Assembly (NCBI GenBank): GCA_902462525.1
Contig: CABQCA010000026.1
Coordinates: 1-20,536, forward strand
Length of the DNA stretch: 20,536 nt
Reading direction: 5' to 3'
Source of the DNA: an uncultured Porphyromonadaceae bacterium
GTDB lineage: Bacteria; Bacteroidota; Bacteroidia; Bacteroidales; Muribaculaceae
The first letter of the stretch is position 1. The number at the start of each line of letters is the position of its first letter. A program made the position numbers and the translations under genes. Under the pieces are notes generated by a model. That model worked only from the letters and a program-made list of their open reading frames with translations. It ran no database searches and was not told where the DNA came from. Below are positions 8,791-16,816 of this stretch, piece after piece.

Positions 8791-8868
8791 GGAGGAATTT
8801 TGAATATGGAATGTTGATTTAAGAATAGATAACCTAAAAAGCTCAAATAAGCCCGTCAGCCTAATAGC

Positions 8869-11800
8869 TTAACTGATGCTCTTGATGCTTAGCTCAAACT
8901 CGCCTTTATCGAGCCAGTGACGGCCGTCGTTGATGAGCGACTGCGGTATGAACGATACCATGTCCGCAGGCACGGGGTCGCCGTTGGAGTCGCTCACGTC
9001 CTCAAGAATCAGAGTCTCGGGGTCGGCCATGAAGTCGCGGCTTATGGTGACGCGGAGGCTGCGGCGTCCGCTGTTGTTGTAGAGAGCATAGACAGGGCGT
9101 CCTTCGTAGTGCGGAGTGTCGAACTGCTTTGCGCCGAAATATGCCGGGAATATGGTGAGCGACACGCTGTCGGAGCTTTTTCGCGGCGACAGCATGGTCT
9201 GTCCCGTTCGTTCGCCCCGGTAGAGGCATATGAAGTTGTCGGTGGAGTGGAACCGCTTTATCATGTCGCTGAAGTCAACTACCATACCGTTGAAACCTTC
9301 GGTAGACGCAAGGTGGCCTACCATAGCGCCCACGGCGACGACGGCTTTCTGATCGTAGAAATACCCCTGCGGGTCGGCGAGGGGATACCACTGGCCGACA
9401 CGATATTCATTGAGGCGCACCAGACGGTCGGGAGTCACAGGCATGTACTTGACAAACAGCTCGGTAATGGCGTCGATGGAAGTCGGCCTGCCGGCAAGCA
9501 CCACGATGTCGCAGTGGTGGGCATAGAGCATTACCGATATCTGTTTCATCAGGCTTTCCATGGTCGATTTCACGATGTCGGCGGTGCGCTCGGGCTCATA
9601 GCGCCATTTAAGGCTTTCGAAGCGGAAGCCGAAGTGGTCGGCGAAATAATCGAGGAGATACTGCGACGGCTTTATTTCGGGGAAGAAATCGTCGAAAGTG
9701 AACACCCTCGACGGGCGGTGCAACCGCAGCTGTTCCATGAAGAACTGGGCCATAGGATGCGAAACCTGGGTGTTGAAGTCGACGCGGCAGCGGCGGTCGC
9801 GGTCCTCCATCATAGTGCTGTCGGCGCCGAAGAAGTCGCGCAGAAGCGAGACGGCCATACGTTCGCGCACTCGCCGTCCTTCGGCTTCGGTAGCGGCCGA
9901 GCGGAGATCGCCTACAAGAGTGCGGTAGAATACGTGCCGCTTCATCGACGGTATTTCGGCTATGGTGTCGGCGTCGCTCTGAAGCAGTTTGTTGAGCAGT
10001 GCCGAGTAAATGCTTCCCATGTCGGCATAAGTGCCTGCCTCACCCTCGATGATGACATTCTGAATGATATTGCGCAGGATATCGTCGCCTGCAACGTAGT
10101 AGCTGTCCCAGAAGAGGGGCCGTGGTGTGAGGGTGCCTTCATCGTTGCCAGAGCACATGTAGGAGCATACCATGACGTCGGTGGTGCCGGCACCGATGTC
10201 GACCGATGCGACGGTGACGGCCTTGCCGGTGTAGCCGTCGGCGGCAAGCTCGGGCCGCACGTGACCTTTAAGCTCGAAGAATTCGCGGGCGCGGCCGCGG
10301 TAGCGTTCGGCGATTTCGGCATAGAGATACACCAGCTGTGATGCTGTGGCTTCGTCGAAGCTCCACACGCCGGAACTTTCGTTGTCGACGGCATCATCGG
10401 CTTTCTGCGACAGTTTTTCAACCGATGGTATCACCTCGATACGCGGCAGATTGCCTTCGGGATATATCATTGAAATGGCCTCGAAAGCATCGAGGGCGCA
10501 CTGGCGTAGTTTTATCTGTTCGGTGCGCGGCATGGCTGTGGGGCAGGTGATGATGAGGTTGCGGAGGTAGCGCTTGCAGTTGATGTCGCCGTGACGGCGG
10601 CGGAAATCCTCGCTGTTGATCTGCATGAAAGCCTGCTGGAGGATTTCGACCATCACGAAAGTCATGAGCGACGAGCGCGAGTAGTGGGTGTGTCCGTCGG
10701 TGGGCTCGGCGAAAGCGAAAGGATCGCGGATAAAATCGCCCTTGGCGTCGAAAAGGTCGGAAAGCCCGGGTACGTATATGTTTTCAGCCTGGCGGATATA
10801 GAGCGGGTCGGTTTCGGAGGTGAGGAATTCCCATTTCTGCTTATAGAAATCGTTGTCCCAGAGGTAGCGCTTGGGGCTGGAGTAGTTTGTGGTGCTCGCC
10901 CACAGGCCTTCGTCTTCGACCGAGCGGTAGACAAGGCGTTTGGCCTCGTCGCCCACACGCACCATCGACGAGTAGCGGAACATATCCTCCTCCTCTATTA
11001 CGATGTCGTTGGCGAAGTCGGCCTGTCGGAACACCAGACGCATGTCGAAGGGGTGTTCGTAGACGCGGTGAGGCTCGGTGAGGTCGCGCAGGGCAAGCAT
11101 GGCGGCCTTTGTGAAGTCGCCATCTTCGAAGAGCAGGCCGCAGGTGCGCGAGTTACCGATGTCAAGCACCATATCGACAGGTTTCTGCCGTTGGGGCGGG
11201 CAGCGGTGGAGAGTCACCTCTGGCGATGCACCGGCCAGACGGATAAAGTTGGCAAGATAAATGTAGAAGCCTATGTAGCGGTAGGTCGATTTGTTGGAGT
11301 CGAGTCCGAGAATCTGGGCCATGTACTGGCTGAAAACGTTGAAGCCCTCGTTAGGCGACATGAACAGAATGAGGTTCGACACTCTGTTGCAGAGGCCGAA
11401 CTCTATGCGGTCGATTCCTTCTGCTGGAAATGCGGGGCGGAACATCGACATTTCGTCGTTGCTGGTGCGTGTGTCGAAAGCCCATGTGAAGCGGTAGCGG
11501 CCCTGACCTTCCGGATCGCCTTCGATTCGGTCGATTTTCACGCGGCACCAGGCGTAGGGCACATCGCCCGACACTCCGTGCTGCATCTCGAACATAGGCA
11601 TAGGCAGCCATTTGCCGAGGATAAGTTCGAAAGCGGCGATGCGCTCGTGCAGTTTTTCGGGATTCGGCGTGGTGTAGGAGGCCAGAGAGGTAATGCTGAA
11701 CATACGGTCCTTGTCGCCGGCCTCGACGCGGGTGTAGAGTGTTGCCGATACATCGGCGCGCATGGTTTCGACACCGCTTTCATCGAGTCTGGGACGTCCG

Positions 11801-12036
11801 TCGGCGAGCACCTCCATGGTGTTTTTGGCCGTTAGCTCGTTGACCGGCACGTAGCTGCCGTTGGTTGTATTATATGTAAGGAGGTCGAACACGCGTTCGC
11901 CTGTTAGTTCGTTCCGCAGATTGCAGAAACTGTATTTCAGTGCCCGTCCGCTTGGCAGCATGAACTGCTGTGCCGGATCGAACTCGAGCTCTACCGTGTG
12001 GAACTGGATACCGCTGTCGGCTATTAGATGGAGCAT
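8869..12036 (-). CDS. srfB: SrfB-family putative virulence factor (actin/Hsp70-fold ATPase-like)
   Basis: The protein has 1055 residues, close to the size of proteobacterial SrfB (about 1,000). It starts LIADSGIQFHTVELEF, like the family N-terminus. It shows the three nucleotide-binding signatures of the actin/Hsp70 superfamily: phosphate-1 LDIGNSRTCGLL at 291-302, phosphate-2 VDIGAGTTDVMV at 612-623 and an adenosine motif VVLAGRPTS at 845-853. The SrfB hallmark SSPKRYLWD lies near 386-394. A long N-terminal beta-rich domain precedes the ATPase. No membrane segment is seen, so it is likely cytoplasmic. It is the first gene of the five-gene block, preceded by a 173-bp spacer with pyrimidine-rich tandem repeats that would form its leader. 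The family name comes from Salmonella srfABC; the molecular function is not established. Pairing an actin-like ATPase with the GTPase SrfC next door suggests a nucleotide-driven complex. Confidence 0.93.
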   Translation of the reverse strand: MLHLIADSGIQFHTVELEFDPAQQFMLPSGRALKYSFCNLRNELTGERVFDLLTYNTTNGSYVPVNELTAKNTMEVLADGRPRLDESGVETMRADVSATLYTRVEAGDKDRMFSITSLASYTTPNPEKLHERIAAFELILGKWLPMPMFEMQHGVSGDVPYAWCRVKIDRIEGDPEGQGRYRFTWAFDTRTSNDEMSMFRPAFPAEGIDRIEFGLCNRVSNLILFMSPNEGFNVFSQYMAQILGLDSNKSTYRYIGFYIYLANFIRLAGASPEVTLHRCPPQRQKPVDMVLDIGNSRTCGLLFEDGDFTKAAMLALRDLTEPHRVYEHPFDMRLVFRQADFANDIVIEEEDMFRYSSMVRVGDEAKRLVYRSVEDEGLWASTTNYSSPKRYLWDNDFYKQKWEFLTSETDPLYIRQAENIYVPGLSDLFDAKGDFIRDPFAFAEPTDGHTHYSRSSLMTFVMVEILQQAFMQINSEDFRRRHGDINCKRYLRNLIITCPTAMPRTEQIKLRQCALDAFEAISMIYPEGNLPRIEVIPSVEKLSQKADDAVDNESSGVWSFDEATASQLVYLYAEIAERYRGRAREFFELKGHVRPELAADGYTGKAVTVASVDIGAGTTDVMVCSYMCSGNDEGTLTPRPLFWDSYYVAGDDILRNIIQNVIIEGEAGTYADMGSIYSALLNKLLQSDADTIAEIPSMKRHVFYRTLVGDLRSAATEAEGRRVRERMAVSLLRDFFGADSTMMEDRDRRCRVDFNTQVSHPMAQFFMEQLRLHRPSRVFTFDDFFPEIKPSQYLLDYFADHFGFRFESLKWRYEPERTADIVKSTMESLMKQISVMLYAHHCDIVVLAGRPTSIDAITELFVKYMPVTPDRLVRLNEYRVGQWYPLADPQGYFYDQKAVVAVGAMVGHLASTEGFNGMVVDFSDMIKRFHSTDNFICLYRGERTGQTMLSPRKSSDSVSLTIFPAYFGAKQFDTPHYEGRPVYALYNNSGRRSLRVTISRDFMADPETLILEDVSDSNGDPVPADMVSFIPQSLINDGRHWLDKGEFELSIKSIS

Positions 12037-12055
12037 GTTTCGGGAGGTTAAGGGA

Positions 12056-12103
12056 TTAGGAGGTTAAGAGGTTAGGAGGTTAAGAGGTTAGGAGGTTAAG
12101 AGG
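12056..12103. repeat. Three perfect 16-bp tandem repeats upstream of srfB
   Basis: The unit TTAGGAGGTTAAGAGG occurs three times without a mismatch at 12056-12071, 12072-12087 and 12088-12103. Degenerate partial copies lie on both sides (GGGAGGTTAAGGGA at 12042-12055 and TTAAGAGGTTAGGA near 12120-12133). In the transcribed direction these read as CCTCTTAACCTCCTAA, so the srfB leader would be pyrimidine-rich and could vary in length by slippage. The repeats end about 20 bp from the srfB start codon. Confidence 0.9.
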
Positions 12104-12136
12104 TTGTGATATTAAGATGTTAAGAGGTTAGGACAG

Positions 12137-12144
12137 CAAGATTA
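12137..12144 (-). promoter_or_regulatory. Weak candidate -7 box for the srf-type block
   Basis: On the minus strand TAATCTTG differs by one base from the Bacteroidota consensus TAnnTTTG. It lies about 100 bp before the srfB start, in the only AT-rich part of the spacer. No good TTTG element is found at the usual distance, only a T-run. The block could instead be read through from rlmB. This is a guess from position and one motif. Confidence 0.22.
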
Positions 12145-12209
12145 TAATGATTTTATGTTTATAAAAATTTAAATCCCTAATTTCCTAACTTCTTGATTTC
12201 TTAATTTCC

Positions 12210-12965
12210 TCAGATGATTTCGAGGTTGTCGGCCAGGCGCTGGCGCACTACCTCGTACATCATCACACCGGCGGCGACACCTACGTTGAGCGAGCCTATG
12301 TGGCCGAACATGGGAATCGCGCTGCGGGTGTCGGCGAGGGCGAGGACTTCGGGTGTGATGCCGGTGTCTTCGGCGCCCATGACGATGACAACGGGGGTGG
12401 TGTAGTTGCCCAGCGTGTAGTTTTCCGATGCTTTTTCGGTGGCGCATACTATCTGGCAGCCGCTGTCTCTGAGGTAGCGCACGGCTTCAGGGAGCGAATT
12501 TTCGCGACATACGGGAATGTGCAGCAGAGCGCCGGCAGATGTCTTGACGGCGTCGGCGCCTACACTGACGCTGCCCCGCATGGGAATGACAATGGCATCG
12601 ACGCCGCAGCACTCGGCGGTGCGGGCTATGGCGCCGAAGTTGCGGACATCAGTGATGCCGTCGAGTACGAGAATGAACGGCAGACGGCCTTCATCGAACA
12701 TTGCGGGCACGATGTCGCCAAGACTGCAGTACTCCACGGCGCTCATGAAGGCCACTACGCCCTGATGGGCTTTGCGTGTGATGCGGTTGAGCTTTTCCAC
12801 CGGCACACGCTGCACGGGTATGTGTGCCGCGCGCGCAAGCTTGAGCATGCGCTGTGCAAGGTCGCCGTTGAGGTCTTTCTTTATCAGCAGTTTGTCGACA
12901 GTGCGACCGGCTTCGATGGCTTCTATCACCGAGTGTATGCCGAAGATATAATCGCTTGGTTCCAT
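12210..12965 (-). CDS. rlmB: 23S rRNA (guanosine-2251-2'-O)-methyltransferase RlmB
   Basis: The protein has 251 residues, the normal length for RlmB. It belongs to the SPOUT/TrmH family that methylates a ribose 2'-OH in the 23S rRNA P-loop using S-adenosylmethionine. The N-terminal substrate-binding part (FGIHSVIEAIEAGRTVDKL) is typical. The three SPOUT motifs are present: LDGITDVRNFGAIARTAE at 101-118 with catalytic Arg115, IVMGAEDTGI at 194-203, and IPMFGHIGSLNVGVAAG at 217-233, which forms the trefoil-knot SAM site. The motif 3 Ser-Leu-Asn core is intact. It starts 15 bp after recN and is probably the last gene of the dnaN run. A related TrmH paralogue acting on another site cannot be fully excluded, but length and N-terminal domain favour RlmB. 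Confidence 0.9.
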   Translation of the reverse strand: MEPSDYIFGIHSVIEAIEAGRTVDKLLIKKDLNGDLAQRMLKLARAAHIPVQRVPVEKLNRITRKAHQGVVAFMSAVEYCSLGDIVPAMFDEGRLPFILVLDGITDVRNFGAIARTAECCGVDAIVIPMRGSVSVGADAVKTSAGALLHIPVCRENSLPEAVRYLRDSGCQIVCATEKASENYTLGNYTTPVVIVMGAEDTGITPEVLALADTRSAIPMFGHIGSLNVGVAAGVMMYEVVRQRLADNLEII

Positions 12966-12980
12966 TGTTGGTTCAGATTC

Positions 12981-14678
12981 TTAAATTCGTGATGCGTTGT
13001 TGAGAAGAGACCGTGCCGTGGCGAGGGCCGACGGATCGGCGGGGTTGCCGCTGAGCATGAGCGAGAGTTCTGCCTCGCGTTCTTCGGGCGTAAGACAGCG
13101 TATGCGTGTGACTGTGCTGTTTTCGTCGTCTTCTTTGAAGACTTTGAAGTGTTTTTTGCCCATTGCGGCCACTCCCGGCAGATGGGTGATGCATATCACC
13201 TGCAGCGAACGGCTCATTTCGGCCATCATGGCTGCCATGCGTGTGGCAACATCGCCCGAGACGCCGGTGTCAACCTCGTCGAACACTATCGACGGCAGGT
13301 GCATGCGTTCGGCAAGAATGGCGCGTATGCACAGCACCAGACGCGATATTTCGCCGCCCGACGCCGCGCCTCCGAGTGGGGTGAGGGCCTGGTTTTTATT
13401 GAAAGCGAACAGGTACTGCACCTGGTCGAAGCCGTGTGGACCGAGGCTTCCCCGGGTGAAGGATATGTCGCAGCGGAGGTTCGGCATGCCAAGAGGCGAT
13501 GCCAGTTCGCGGAGTTTTTTCGCGAAAACGGCGGCTGCGGCCTGCCGTTTTTCGCTGATTGATGCCCCGAGAGTGAGAGCGGCCTTTTTCGCACGTTTGG
13601 CCTCGGCCTCGAGGTGCGCCAGCACACGGTCGCCGTCCTCGAGAGTGGCAAGCTGGCTGCCTATGCGGTCGCGGATAGCGATCAGTTCGTCGGCATTGGC
13701 CACATGATGCTTGGTCTCAAGTGAATATAGTTTGCTCAGACGTTCATCTACTTCTTCGAGCCGTCCGGGGTCGGCGTTGAGCGATTCTCGGTAAGCCATC
13801 AGTGTGTCGGCAATGTCGGAAAGTTCTATACGGGCCGAGTCGAGGCGCTCGGAGAGATTATGGAAGTCGACATCGGGCTCCGAATCGTCGTCGCCGGTGA
13901 CTTCGATGGCAAGGCTTTCGACAGCCGATACGGCTTCATCGAGAGCTGTCTGTACATTCATGGGTTCGCCTGACAGCGGTGTCAGGGCCCGGTCGACCTG
14001 CTCGAGGATGCCGTCGAGGTTCGACAGTGTCTCGCGCTCATGTTCGAGGGCCTCGTGCTCGCCGGGAACGAGGTTCATGACATCGAGCTCATTGTACTGG
14101 AAAGCGAGGTAATCGGCGTCGTCGCGGTTGCGGCGTATCATGTCGCGGGTCTCGGTGTACTGTTTCAGGCATCGTCGGTAGTGGGTGTGAGCCTGCCGGT
14201 AGTCGGCGAGCAGGGCCTCTGTATCGGCAAGATTGTCGAGGATTTCGAGCTGATAGTCGGGCGAGACGAGCATCATGTTCTGATGCTGCGAATGAATGTC
14301 GATGAGATGTTCGGCCACCTGACGGAGCACGGGGAGTGTCACCGGAGTGTCGTTGACAAAAGCCCGCGAACGGCCTTCGGGCATGAGCTCACGCCGGAGC
14401 ACGCAGTCGCCGTGCGGACTTTCGAGGTCCATTCCCGCGAGCATGTTCTTAAGGCCTGTGGCATCGGAAATATCGAAAGTGGCCTCAATCACCGATTTAC
14501 GCTGTTTGTACTCGACGGCGCGCATGTCGGCCCGGTCGCCCAGGAGCAGCCCTAGAGCGCCAAGAATTATTGATTTGCCGGCACCGGTCTCGCCTGTTAT
14601 TATGTTGAAACCGGCATCGAAATCAATGTCGATGAAGCCGATGAGGGCATAGTTGGATATGACGAGATTTTTAATCAT
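12981..14678 (-). CDS. recN: DNA repair protein RecN
   Basis: The protein has 565 residues, an SMC-like ATPase that helps repair double-strand breaks. Walker A is GETGAGKS at 29-36 and a Q-loop region IDIHSQHQNMML follows at 126-137. A coiled-coil region spans roughly 150-385. The ABC signature is SGGEIS at 440-445, and Walker B with the catalytic acid is IVFDEVDTG at 464-472. A conserved His lies in ITHLPGVAAMGKKH. All ATPase motifs are intact and the length is usual. The start codon overlaps the stop codon of the upstream gene as ATGA, which suggests translational coupling. The following rlmB starts 15 bp further on. Confidence 0.97.
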   Translation of the reverse strand: MIKNLVISNYALIGFIDIDFDAGFNIITGETGAGKSIILGALGLLLGDRADMRAVEYKQRKSVIEATFDISDATGLKNMLAGMDLESPHGDCVLRRELMPEGRSRAFVNDTPVTLPVLRQVAEHLIDIHSQHQNMMLVSPDYQLEILDNLADTEALLADYRQAHTHYRRCLKQYTETRDMIRRNRDDADYLAFQYNELDVMNLVPGEHEALEHERETLSNLDGILEQVDRALTPLSGEPMNVQTALDEAVSAVESLAIEVTGDDDSEPDVDFHNLSERLDSARIELSDIADTLMAYRESLNADPGRLEEVDERLSKLYSLETKHHVANADELIAIRDRIGSQLATLEDGDRVLAHLEAEAKRAKKAALTLGASISEKRQAAAAVFAKKLRELASPLGMPNLRCDISFTRGSLGPHGFDQVQYLFAFNKNQALTPLGGAASGGEISRLVLCIRAILAERMHLPSIVFDEVDTGVSGDVATRMAAMMAEMSRSLQVICITHLPGVAAMGKKHFKVFKEDDENSTVTRIRCLTPEEREAELSLMLSGNPADPSALATARSLLNNASRI

Positions 14679-15601
14679 TTCTCTGCTCCTTTCTTTAATT
14701 CGGCAAGACGCTGCTGCTCGGTGGGATATATGGGTTCAAGAAGCTTGAACGCGTTTTCGCGCTCGCGCTGCGGCGCCTTTGAGTAGATGTTCACAAGTTC
14801 GTCGAGTTTGGCGTCCTTGAACATCGACAGAGCCACCGACATCGGTGCCTCCGAATAAATTTTCTGAATGTCGTCGAGGCTTTCGGTGACGGCGGCGCGG
14901 CCTTTATCGACAGAAGTCGACATTATATCGAGCCCCTGACGGTGGTATTTATAGAGCATGTCGCGTATTACCGAGGCGGGAGCTTCGGTGAATGCCGAGA
15001 GCACGGCGCTTCGGTTTTTTGTGTCTTCGAAGGCTTTCCAGCCTACTTCGCCCGACGACTGAGCCATCTGCACTATCTGTTTGAGGCGTTCGTAGTAGGG
15101 CTCGCCGCCATGGGGCGCGAAGGAGTCGAAGTCGACGGCCAGCACCAGAAAGGCGTAGAAATTGAGAATTGCCGTAAGCTGGCTTTCCATATTGTTCAGC
15201 GAATAGACCAGCGGTTCGCCCTCGCGGTATGTGAAGTCGATTTTGGTGTCCTTGAAGTTAATGAGGGTGGTGGTGTAGCTGCTGTTGTAAACAGGGCGGC
15301 TCGACTGAATCTGAATGTCGCCCTTCACCACGTCGTCGGCATATTCCTTTATAGTAAGGTAGAGGCGACATTCTATTTTTTCGTTTGCCGCAATCTGGGT
15401 GTTTGTGAAAACGGTGGTGTTGAGGTACTCGGTGATGGCCTGCTGCAGTGTTTCGAACACCTGCTTGTACGTGCCGTTCACCTGGTCGGAGTTTACTTCG
15501 ACTGTGCACAGCAGTTCCTGTGCCTGCGGAGTGAGCACCGAGCAGGCCAGCGCCAGGATAGCGGCTGTAGTTCTGAGGAGACGGGAGATGCGGTTCAGCA
15601 T
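14675..15601 (-). CDS. porD: DUF4835 / PorD-like secreted protein
   Basis: The protein has 308 residues with a clear signal peptide (MLNRISRLLRTTAAILALAC, cleavage likely after PQA at residue 27). The mature part begins QELLCTVEVNSDQVNGTYKQ, the usual start of DUF4835. The family is confined to Bacteroidota and is called PorD, after a component associated with the type IX secretion system. Many gut Bacteroidales carry it without a full type IX system, so its role here is uncertain. A lipobox reading (LALAC) is possible but the -3 residue fits poorly. The gene overlaps the end of coaBC by 7 bp and the start of recN by 4 bp. This coaBC-DUF4835-recN order is common in the phylum and supports the call. 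Confidence 0.88.
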   Translation of the reverse strand: MLNRISRLLRTTAAILALACSVLTPQAQELLCTVEVNSDQVNGTYKQVFETLQQAITEYLNTTVFTNTQIAANEKIECRLYLTIKEYADDVVKGDIQIQSSRPVYNSSYTTTLINFKDTKIDFTYREGEPLVYSLNNMESQLTAILNFYAFLVLAVDFDSFAPHGGEPYYERLKQIVQMAQSSGEVGWKAFEDTKNRSAVLSAFTEAPASVIRDMLYKYHRQGLDIMSTSVDKGRAAVTESLDDIQKIYSEAPMSVALSMFKDAKLDELVNIYSKAPQRERENAFKLLEPIYPTEQQRLAELKKGAEK

Positions 15602-16794
15602 AGGGTCTGAATGTAGTCGAGAATATCGGCGGCTACGTCCTTTTTCGATTTGAGAGGATAGTCTGCGGGTTTTTCCGAACGTGTCGATACGATGCTTATC
15701 TTGTTGGTGTCGGTGCCGAATCCGGCGCCGGCATCGGCGAGGCTGTTCACCACTATCATGTCGAGGTTCTTACGGGCAAGTTTGTCGCGGCCGTTGTCGA
15801 TGGCGTTGTCGGTCTCGAGAGCAAATCCGACAAGAATCTGTCCGGGACGCTTGCGGCTGCCGAGAGTGGCGGCAATGTCGGGGTTTTTGACGAGGGCGAT
15901 AGAATCGAATTCGTCCTTTTCGCGTTTTATCTTGCGGTCGGCGGTAACGGCCGGAGCATAGTCGGCGACTGCTGCCGTGAGGATAGCGATATCGGCGCCG
16001 GCAAACGTTGTTTCGGACGCGGCAAGCATCTGGCGCGCGCTTTCTACGTCGATGCGGTGAATACGCGGATTGCACACGCTCAGCGCGGTGGGTCCGCTCA
16101 CAAGTGTCACATCGGCACCTCGGTCCGCCGCCTCGGCAGCGATCGCATAGCCCATTTTGCCGGTCGAGAAATTGCCGATGAAGCGAACAGGGTCGATGCG
16201 TTCGTAGGTGGGTCCGGCGGTGACGAGCACTTTCTTGCCGGCGAGGGGACCATCGGCGGCAAAGAATGCCCTGAGCACGTCGGCTATGCGCTCGGGTTCC
16301 TCCATGCGTCCGCGGCCGGAGAGGCCGCTGGCGAGTTCGCCTGTTTCGGGCTCGATTATGTGCACGCCGTCGGCGGCGAGTGTGGCGAGGTTGCGTGTGG
16401 TGGTGGGGTGGGCCATCATGTCGAGGTCCATCGCCGGGGCCACGAACACCGGGCACCGTGCCGACAGGTAGGTGGTGACGAGCATATTGTCGGCGACGCC
16501 GGTGGCCATTTTCGCGAGTGTCGAGGCTGTCGCCGGCGCCACTATCATGGCGTCGGCCCACTCGCCCAGCGACACGTGCGAGTGCCATTCGCCGGTGTTG
16601 GCTGTGAAAAATTCGGTGATAACAGGCCGCTGCGAGAGTGACGACAGAGTGACAGGCTGGATGAACTGGCGGGCCGCCGGGGTCATAACCACCTGTACCT
16701 GAGCGCCGGCTTTGACAAGCAGACGCAGAAGCACCACGCTCTTGTAGGCCGCGATGCCGCCTGTTATGCCGAGGATTATGTGCTTGTTCTTCAT
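15595..16794 (-). CDS. coaBC: Bifunctional phosphopantothenoylcysteine decarboxylase / phosphopantothenate-cysteine ligase
   Basis: The protein has 399 residues and carries out two steps of coenzyme A synthesis. The N-terminal CoaC domain (1-180) is an FMN-dependent decarboxylase: GITGGIAAYKSV at 9-20, a catalytic-type His73 in EWHSHVSLGEWAD, the flavin-binding APATASTLAKMATGVADNML segment and the PAMDLDMM loop. The CoaB domain (185-399) shows VTAGPTYERIDPVRFIGN with Asn208, STGKMG, ILTAAVADYAP at 271-281 and the KIKR lysines near 288-291. The stretch that holds the catalytic Cys in E. coli (ACG before GxGRM) reads ELASGLSGRGRM here, with Ser at that place. I believe this is a lineage variant rather than inactivation. 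The gene lies 22 bp after the exonuclease gene and overlaps the next gene by 7 bp. Confidence 0.97.
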   Translation of the reverse strand: MKNKHIILGITGGIAAYKSVVLLRLLVKAGAQVQVVMTPAARQFIQPVTLSSLSQRPVITEFFTANTGEWHSHVSLGEWADAMIVAPATASTLAKMATGVADNMLVTTYLSARCPVFVAPAMDLDMMAHPTTTRNLATLAADGVHIIEPETGELASGLSGRGRMEEPERIADVLRAFFAADGPLAGKKVLVTAGPTYERIDPVRFIGNFSTGKMGYAIAAEAADRGADVTLVSGPTALSVCNPRIHRIDVESARQMLAASETTFAGADIAILTAAVADYAPAVTADRKIKREKDEFDSIALVKNPDIAATLGSRKRPGQILVGFALETDNAIDNGRDKLARKNLDMIVVNSLADAGAGFGTDTNKISIVSTRSEKPADYPLKSKKDVAADILDYIQTLC

Positions 16795-16816
16795 TCGTTT
16801 TTATCGGGGGACGCCG

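Larger units (their letters stand above)
12037..12209. repeat. Degenerate inverted repeat filling the rlmB-srfB spacer
   Basis: The plus strand from 12174 to 12210 reads TCCCTAATTTCCTAACTTCT and continues with TTGATTTCTTAATTTCCT. This is an imperfect reverse complement of the AGGTTAAGAGGTTAGG-type tract at 12042-12133. The two halves flank an AT-rich centre near 12140-12172. The whole spacer is therefore a long quasi-palindrome with short-word repeats in its arms. It may be a dispersed intergenic element, a terminator region for rlmB or both. No open frame of note lies inside. Confidence 0.5.

Noticed and set aside
8791..8868. A separate promoter for srfC in the 78-bp gap
   Set aside because: No TAnnTTTG box with a fitting upstream TTTG was found on the minus strand; only AT-rich sequence and a very weak AAGCT/AGCTT hairpin.
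8917..11835. Two long plus-strand open frames (474 and 414 codons) opposite srfB
   Set aside because: They have the same antisense composition and no recognisable domain, and the minus-strand gene shows three matched ATPase motifs.
349..12036. The block as a phage or transposon cargo with its own mobility genes
   Set aside because: There is no integrase, transposase, tRNA target or clear direct-repeat boundary in the window; acquisition by transfer stays possible but is not shown.
12056..12103. A short CRISPR array
   Set aside because: The copies are directly adjacent with no spacers, the unit is only 16 bp, and there are no cas genes.
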